A program made the translations under genes and the position numbers. 64,000 nt of DNA, taken from the NCBI GenBank assembly GCA_030998225.1, contig JAPYXD010000250.1:2604001-2668000 (forward strand). Reading direction: 5' to 3'. Below, piece by piece: positions 57,092 through 64,000 of the stretch (positions within the stretch are counted from its first letter, which is position 1; each line of letters opens with the position of its first letter). This stretch comes from Diplolepis rosae. Taxonomy: Eukaryota; Arthropoda; Insecta; Hymenoptera; Diplolepididae. Below the pieces are notes generated by a model, which searched no databases, had not been told where the DNA came from, and saw nothing but the letters and a program-made list of their open reading frames with translations.

Positions 57092-59308
57092 CAAAGACCT
57101 ATTTTTAGATACAACTACCACCTTAAGAATTTATATTTTTCACATTTCAAGTATTGTAAATTATGTGTTCCTTTAATGAAATTACTATACAAGTATTGCG
57201 TAAGTCAGGTTACACTGAAAAAACTAGAATTTTTTTCCGTTGCTGCTTGTATAAAAATATGGTTCCTTTTAGCACTGTATCGAAGGTTCGTATTAAGATG
57301 GCTTCGGCGTTTTTGAAAAAAATTACAGATTGCCCTGAAACTTAGAGATTATTTTGATAAAATATGCTAGATTCATTTGAAAAAAAGAAAGACCGTGGTT
57401 GACGATGTCATTGCCGAAAAAAAACGCTACCGAAAAAATGTCAGTTTAACAAAATCACAAGTCCCCATAAATCAAATATATAATAGTACTTTCGATTTCG
57501 AGGAATCTATTAGTATTATAAAAACAAAGGGTTGACCGACTTCAATCAAGAGAAAATTGCGAGAAAAGTACAGAATATAAAAAACCGCCTCGAGAGGTGA
57601 AACTAATACATTTTTACTATCGCTTTTTTCGGAGGATATTTCCGCGATTTCTTACCCTTCTACTCAGATGTAACTATAATACATATGATTATTAAAAAAA
57701 TAAGTAGCAATGATCATTCATGTAACTCGTGACCCCACGGTGCCCCTCACTTCATACGACACCAAACGCCGAAGCCACCTTAATAGATGTTGTTTAGGAT
57801 GCCACTTGGATGCATTCAGAAATTTTCATTTTCAGACATTTCTATCTTTTTTTATCCGCTTCAAGCTGTCTCTGAAAGTTCTTTATAAACAAATACCTAT
57901 TAATCTCTTTTCAGTAAAAATTTTGAAAAAAATTCGAAAACTTATCGATAATTACAGTGAACTGTTAAATTTTTTGGTAAATTTTCACTCAAACGAAGTT
58001 TACAGACGTTCTTAAATATTTTTGATCGCTGAATTTTTGCACATGCATTATAGCAATTCAGGTATTTTATTAATTTGTAATATTTTCGATCATGAAATCA
58101 TGGAAAACGGTTCTTTTGTTGACATGGTATTCAACATAATAGTTCTCTTTTGGTAGCATGAATCTGCGTTGTTTGTAACATATTTTTACAAGTGGTTGAA
58201 TTTCACACTACAGAGGTTACTTTTTGTTGCAAGTCCATTGGATATCTATTGCATGTATCTATCTATTCTCAAATCATGTAACAACTTTTCACAGGAGACA
58301 AATAGTGCGAAAATGGTTTTACATTCTTTTATCAAATTTGAATCATAGAATATGCAGTTTCAGTGTCCGCTTCATGAGGACATTTGTTGTCTACCTTGAC
58401 CTTTCTGAGGGGTCATGAGTGGAAAGGCAACATTGGTCGGTGTAAGCAGAGTTAGCCAAATGTTTTTGTAGCTGATGGTCTTTTAGGATGGTCTACCCTC
58501 TCGTCATACTGCCACGTGTTTCCATCCCACGGTTCCTTGAATAATCCGCACCATTCTTCATCGTCCACGTGCGTTTTAGCTTTTAATTAATTTTGATTCG
58601 CTTCTGGTATTGTCTCTTCATATTTTATAGTATAATATTATACTTTGAAGCGTTTGCTGACCTTTATATTAAGAGTCGCTCATTTACTAAGTCGATCGAC
58701 TTGACACAAACAATTATAAAAATTGATCTTGAATGGAAAAAAGTTAAGCATTAATAAAATGATTTTTCATATAAATATGAAAACATTTTAAAAGTGGAGT
58801 TATTGACTTGGCTTAGGAAACTTGGCTAATGTGAAATTTCGAGATCCTAATTCCGATTTTGAAATCATTCCTTTTAACAAATAATACACGACCACAAAAA
58901 AACTTCAATTGACTTTCGCGTATTTCGTTCCACTTATAATCTCGACACAGGGAGTCAGAAATCCAATAAGCAGAAAACGAATTTGCTATTAGGGTTGCGT
59001 CTGATCTTGTTGCGGGCCAATGAGCCAAATGAACCCTTATATCAACCCTCCGTGTCTTCTCGTGCCAGCGATAATAAATCGAATCAAACTTTGGCATCCA
59101 TTGAGTGTTTGCCAACCTATTAGGATCATTTAGCGTACGCATCCTTAATTTACGATATCAAGACCGTAAAAAATTCCATTTGCTTTTGACTTCAGGATCA
59201 AAATAAATGACAACAAAAATTTTTAATATGCAATACAATAGTATTATTGTTATTTTTGATTTTTTTTTACAGTCACATAGGCCTGTACGTTAAGACCAGG
59301 TTATAATA

Positions 59309-59342
59309 ATAATAATTATCATTATTATTATTATTATTATTA
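59309..59342. repeat. (AAT/ATT)n microsatellite
   Basis: taataataataattatcatt followed by ATT units over about 34 bases. Confidence 0.9.
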
Positions 59343-60237
59343 CATTGGTGTGTTACAATAAAATAATCAGTCAATCATTTAATTAGTTAACTTTATTCTA
59401 ATTTAAAAGTAATTATAATCATTTCGAATTATGTACCATTAATAATCGTGAGCGTGAACTTGAAAATATGACATCCAACGCGTGCATTGACTTCGTTTTA
59501 CGGAACTTATGAGGCGCGGAAGACCATAATCGGAGTTCTATTGTCTGGAACGGAGGGTTCTCTTGTTCAGGAATCCCGGTAGCACACCAAAGGCGTCGTT
59601 AACGGTAGCGTCAACGCCCACTCCGCAATCAAGATTCACCTTTTTCTCTTCTTCTCCCCCATTCCTGTTTTTCTATTTCTATTTCTATTCTTGCCTCGCC
59701 TCGCCTTTACTCCTCGGCGGTCGTATTGCGTATTACAATGAAACCTAAGATATGGATCATAGATCTAAGAACTATGAAGTAACCAGAAGATTTAGCGATC
59801 ATGAAAAAATAAAAATAGTAGAAAAAAGAGATATAGTCGCGCCCACCAACATCTTCCACATAACACACGCTCTACGTTAGAATTTTTATGCGGCGTGACA
59901 ATCGCCAAAAAATATGTGAATCTCTGATAGTACTCTATTTTTCCGTGTATAGCCTACTCGACCAGTTCGTTAGCCGATCTTCGGGCCGAGAGATCAAATC
60001 ACCGTCAGCTTCGTTATGCTCTCAATCGAACGGCAGCTCGAGTGACGTTTTCGATCAAATCTAAAACCTGTCTTTCTTTCACCTAGTGCATCTTCACAAT
60101 TTACTCCACATCACACCCGGGTACAATCGTGATTTGCTTAACTTATAAAGATGAGATTGATAGAATTTTCATAGTTTAATTTAAAAATAAAATTATTGTA
60201 ACACCGACCTAATGAAAGTAATTTGTCATTTTAAGGA

Positions 60238-60538
60238 CATGTGATACTTAGAAAATTATAAAATTTTATTGCTTTTAAATTTCTACATGATTGTGTCCAA
60301 AATAAATAAAATTTTGTTTTAAAATTCGGTAAATTATAAAAAAGATAAGAGCGGACACAGATAGACAACTTTTGGTCTGCAAAATGATAAAAAAGTTGAA
60401 TTTTACAAAATTTATCAAACACTTTGTTTATATTTACTAAATTTTTGAAACAGAATTTAATGTATTTTGAACGCAAATATGTAAAAAATGAACCGAGTTG
60501 TTCACATAAACTTGCTATTTTTCTCAAGTGTCACAAGT
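60238..60538. repeat. Family T palindromic repeat, copy 2
   Basis: Shares 'ggacacagatagacaactttt' type words and inverted ends ('gtgatacttagaaaat' against 'ctcaagtgtcac') with 39072-39411. Confidence 0.45.
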
Positions 60539-61194
60539 TTACGGAGTGAATTACATCAACTTTTGTAGGATCCGGAATCTATAGTTTCTTATTCCAAAAA
60601 TTATTTTGCTCCACTTATAACCTCAAAGGAAGAATCTCTGTTTTCATATTACGGAAAGAAATTTGATGGCTAAATGTATAATGTTTCGTGAGAAGAAGTA
60701 CCATTTCAGAAAGTAAACCAGAATTATTGAAAAAAGTTGTGAAAAATTCCCATTATAATGGTAAAGTTTATTATGCCAATCATTACTCGCCGTCTGTCTG
60801 AAATTTGAGTCTAATAATGAGACATAATAGCAGCATTCATATAATTTTACCGAATCTTCTCATCTAAATATACGTCATCGTATAGAGCAGAGTTTTGCAA
60901 TCAGCGTGTCATTTGAAAATAGAAACATTGAGAAAAATTTTTACCATCTATGATGGGTACGTTTCACTGTCGATCATTCTCATATTTCGACTATAGTACG
61001 GCTTAGAAAGTCAAATCAATAAAAGTGGATTTTACCATCTCCAATGGTAATAATTCCAAATTAAAGAAAAAATTTGTTTTTCATTGCACTATCTCGTAGT
61101 GTCACTGTTGATCTTCATTGCTTTTTGCCGTTTCCCTTTATTTATTTGTCAAGTGGCAAACATTGTGGCCGAAAAAAAACTACCTAAATAGGTC

Positions 61195-61290
61195 CGACCG
61201 AGGGGAAATTGAACCTACGACCTACGGCTTCTAATGCACCTATGTCTTACAACTAACGCCACTAGACTACTCTCGCAATTGCGGTTAGAA
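61195..61290 (-). repeat. tRNA-derived SINE head
   Basis: Minus strand reads 'gagtagtctagtggcgttag' (A-box TAGTCTAGTGG) followed by 'gtaggttcaatttcccctcg' (B-box). The spacing fits a tRNA gene with a longer middle. Confidence 0.55.
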
Positions 61291-61658
61291 ATTTTGGAAC
61301 TTGTATTAGAAATTTGCTGTTCGCTGATTGGCTGACGCGTTTTTAAGGAGAAGAAAGAGTACCATCTACGATTCCAACGTTTGAACTCTGATGGGTACTT
61401 TTTCGAACGTTACGATTATAATATTCTGTAAATTCGTGAAAGTAATATTTCAACCTATGGAATGTCTTATAATGTAAATGCGAAATATATGCATACATAT
61501 CTTCAAAGGTATATTTTGTCCAAAGAAAAGTTGGCATATGAATTTTCAATTTTTACCATCATTCCTTGTGATATTTCTCGAAACGTGTTATATTAAGTAG
61601 CATATTTTTGGGGCTAACTGACAGAAATCCTGAGCATAGTGACGTGATATATGTAGTT

Positions 61659-62125
61659 GAAATTGTCCTTAACTACTTTTTGTGGTTGAATTCAAACAAT
61701 GGTTGACCCGTCAGTGTATAGGTACTAAAAGTAGTCGCCGCGACTAAGTAATGTAGTCACAGTCACTATATGTAAGTATCAACTTTAAGGTTATGTAAAA
61801 TCAAATTTGTAAAATTATTACGTGGAACATTGTATTTTTCATAGCGCCTCTTTTGAAAATCAGATTCTCGGTACCTGTGGAGTGGGTTGAAACTTTAAAA
61901 GTAAGGTTAAAAATCACAGTTTCGACTCGCTCTATAGTTAGATTAAATCAAATTCTCAAAAGAGTTGCTATGAAAAATAATATGCATTACTCGAAACAAA
62001 AAACAACGGATTCAACAAGTGTGAAGTTTACTGCTTATAGCGACTACGTTATTCTAGCCATAAGAGCTCAACGTTTCAAGTTCTCATAGCGAGGTTTACC
62101 ATAAGAGTTAAGGACAATTTCAACG
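61659..62125. mobile_element. Possible inverted-repeat element
   Basis: 'tgaaattgtccttaactact' near 61656-61677 is the inverted complement of 'agagttaaggacaatttcaa' near 62103-62122. The interior repeats 'gtagtcgcc' and 'ctagtcgccacg' words. It is non-coding. Confidence 0.4.
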
Positions 62126-63439
62126 ACGTTAACTAGTCGCCACGACCAGGTATTCAGAATATGCTACCATGGCTACAAATCATATTGCTGTAGTCATAGG
62201 TCAAATAGCAACAACAAGTCTCCTTCGTTTCAGTCACTTTTTTTTTCCAACTAGATTTTTCCTAGTCATTATAAGCAGGTGCTATTTTTCTCTATTTATC
62301 TTTAACGCGGTAACCATAATTATGAATTAAAATTAAATATGAATAATTAAAATGTATATATATATATAGGGCGATTGATTACGAGCTCCAGGTTATATGT
62401 TTTTCAACAGATTTATTAACATTTATTTCGGTATGTAAGATGAGAAAAAAGAAAAGATAATATCGTGACCATAGGCGCATATCTCGTTGTTTTATCTCTT
62501 CGAATTTCTGAACATAAATCCCATAAATTATTTTGTTGTTGTTGTTTTTATTTTTTTATTTTTTTTATTCCAGTTTCTTTTTATTCTTTTCTTTCACACA
62601 GATTTTTCTATGCTTTTCCTTTTCCTCCAGCAATTGGCCCTGACAACTTCTGTAACCAAGGTCTTTCTTACCTCGTGATGTTACTAAAGCGAAAAGAAAG
62701 AGATGCAAGTTGCTGGTAGGACCCCACAGAACCAGGAAAATCGATCGTCACTATACCGTCAACAGTGCCTTTGTACCTCAGCTTTTAAAAAAGGCGCCAT
62801 TATTAAACTTTTAAAATCTGCTGTGGCTTGCAGTGCATGACCTGGTTACGCGTGATTACATTCATGATGTACTTGATTTTTCAAGATGTTGCATTCATTT
62901 AATTCCTACCTTTACGTGCGCGAAAAAAAAGATCTGTAAACTTTACTGGCAATCAGTTTACATGTACTGTTTTTCAGTGAATTTTGCTGATTCAGATTTG
63001 AGGAGTGGTAGTTAGTATCACTTCTTGATTTTCCAGATGATAAAAAATTGAAATTTTTAAATTCCTATGCGATATTTCCTTGGAATTACTTTGTGTAAAT
63101 AATTTACAAATATAGCATTTTTACCTTTTTGACTGCTATCTTTGAACTAAATTTAAATTCCACCAATCAGTATACTTGATTTGTAAAACCTAACATTGAG
63201 AAAAAATTTTGCAGTTCACCCATTTTGTGTGTAATGCTGAATGTGACTATCCTAGAAACAAAGTGTAATTCCATTATTTCATTCTCCAGAGATCACACAC
63301 TGATAATAAAACGGGGATAAATAATTTAAATTTAGTAAAATTAACTTAAAGAAGTGGCAAAAAAAACTAAGAAACTGATGAAATCAACTAGATTTTCAGT
63401 TAATTTAACCATAACAAACTAGTAATTCTGCTACCCGTA

Positions 63440-64000
63440 CAGAAATTTTAGTGTGGCATCCTTCTGGCCCTAATGGGATCAATTAGGCCCTGGTAAGGCA
63501 ATCCCTCTAATGCCTGATGAGAAATGAAACTTCTAACCTGATGAGAGCCACATAGTTATGTCCCTACTGTGGACCTTATAAGGCCCCGTTTCATTTTCAT
63601 ATGTATTAAATTCTCATTTCTTTAAGCATATTTTTGTCCTGAATGAACAATGTAATTATAAATGGAAAATTTTTTAAAAAATATTTATTAAAAGATAAGT
63701 GGTATATATGTAGCTTATGTAAATGTAGCTTTTGGACTTCACTGCTCTCCCTGCTGATCTTTAGCTGTCAAAGACGGTCTAACTTTTGGGCAAATGGTTT
63801 TTCTCTTGGTGTTGACATAAATTCGTCTATGAGATAAGTACCCAACTCCCAAACTTTGGATCAAATTTGGGTCACAAGTGAACGAAAATTTGACATTCTT
63901 TATTGATGATTGATTTCCCATACTTTACCCAATTTTAGTGCCATGTTTGGGCCAACAGTCAGCTCTATTTCTTGGAAATGACATTTTTTACCATGTAGTC
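63440..64000. other. Unassigned terminal stretch with ggccct words
   Basis: Positions 63460-63590 repeat 'ctggccctaatggg', 'taggccctgg' and 'aaggccccg', and 63840-63960 'aaactttggatcaaatttggg' like inverted words, suggesting further eroded repeats. No gene is seen. Confidence 0.3.

Larger units (their letters stand above)
47309..64000 (+). other. Presumed intron 2 of the Otx-like gene (continues past window)
   Basis: No homeodomain-encoding exon or other recognisable plus-strand coding exon was found in 16.7 kb, so the intron probably extends beyond the edge. It is heavily populated by transposons, detailed separately. Unassigned, mostly AT-rich stretches are 47309-48700, 48900-50100, 55449-56890, 57092-60237 and 62200-64000. 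In these I see only chance open frames, including the 109-codon minus frame at 58813-59142, which matches no family I know. Confidence 0.4.

Noticed and set aside
58813..59142. 109-codon minus-strand frame
   Set aside because: No family recognised and no repeat relation. Chance cannot be excluded, so it is not listed as a gene.
47309..64000. Search for a homeobox exon (KQRRERTTF, WFKNRRAK-type codons)
   Set aside because: None was seen in any frame by eye. The exon is presumed to lie outside the window.

Overview
The window is eukaryotic nuclear DNA: AT-rich, with introns, GT/AG splice sites and microsatellites, and no bacterial operons or ribosome binding sites. The proteins that can be recognised (THAP zinc fingers, a non-LTR retrotransposon gag, mariner and Penelope-like remnants, a histidine-rich Otx-like N-terminus) point to an insect. 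The abundance of small TA-inserted elements ending in cacgg(a)gaaaaa would fit a parasitoid wasp, but that is a guess. Almost all of the sequence is mobile-element debris. Real host coding sequence is sparse.

Layout. Positions 346-415 (minus) hold a probable first coding exon of a SAM-domain-like gene that runs off the left edge. Positions 2633-3123 (minus) encode an intact two-exon 116-residue THAP protein whose 3' flank is shared with a MITE family (B). From 5508 to about 8450 (minus) lies a non-LTR retrotransposon with a broken ORF1 (CCHC knuckles). It is interrupted by an 885-bp P-element-like transposon at 5654-6538 with 32-bp inverted ends, an 8-bp target duplication and two THAP exons. 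Positions 9215-19370 are wall-to-wall MITEs with nesting up to four levels deep. Positions 19560-20800 hold a degraded Penelope-like reverse transcriptase. Positions 21486-23950 form a 2.46-kb near-perfect palindrome built around element E. Positions 24000-41000 carry further MITEs, SINEs, mariner fragments and unassigned AT-rich DNA.

The one convincing host gene is on the plus strand. Exon 1 (coding part 42517-42558) has an in-frame stop just before its ATG and a clean donor. It joins in phase 0 to exon 2 (46873-47308), which encodes a His/Pro/Gly-rich N-terminus containing MAGFLK and ending FPQ/G at a phase-1 donor. This resembles the region before the homeodomain in orthodenticle/Otx proteins. 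No homeobox exon was found in the remaining 16.7 kb, which would then be intron 2. That stretch contains an RFX-type X-box, an inverted SINE pair with tRNA-like cloverleaves, and further transposons.

Many unrelated internal sequences share one terminal motif (cacggagaaaaa or cactgagaaaa) and a TA target site. This suggests that one Tc1/mariner-like transposase has mobilised several MITE families. Family E carries a TATA box and splice-like signals, so it may spread promoters. No CRISPR array, bacterial gene or viral gene was seen.
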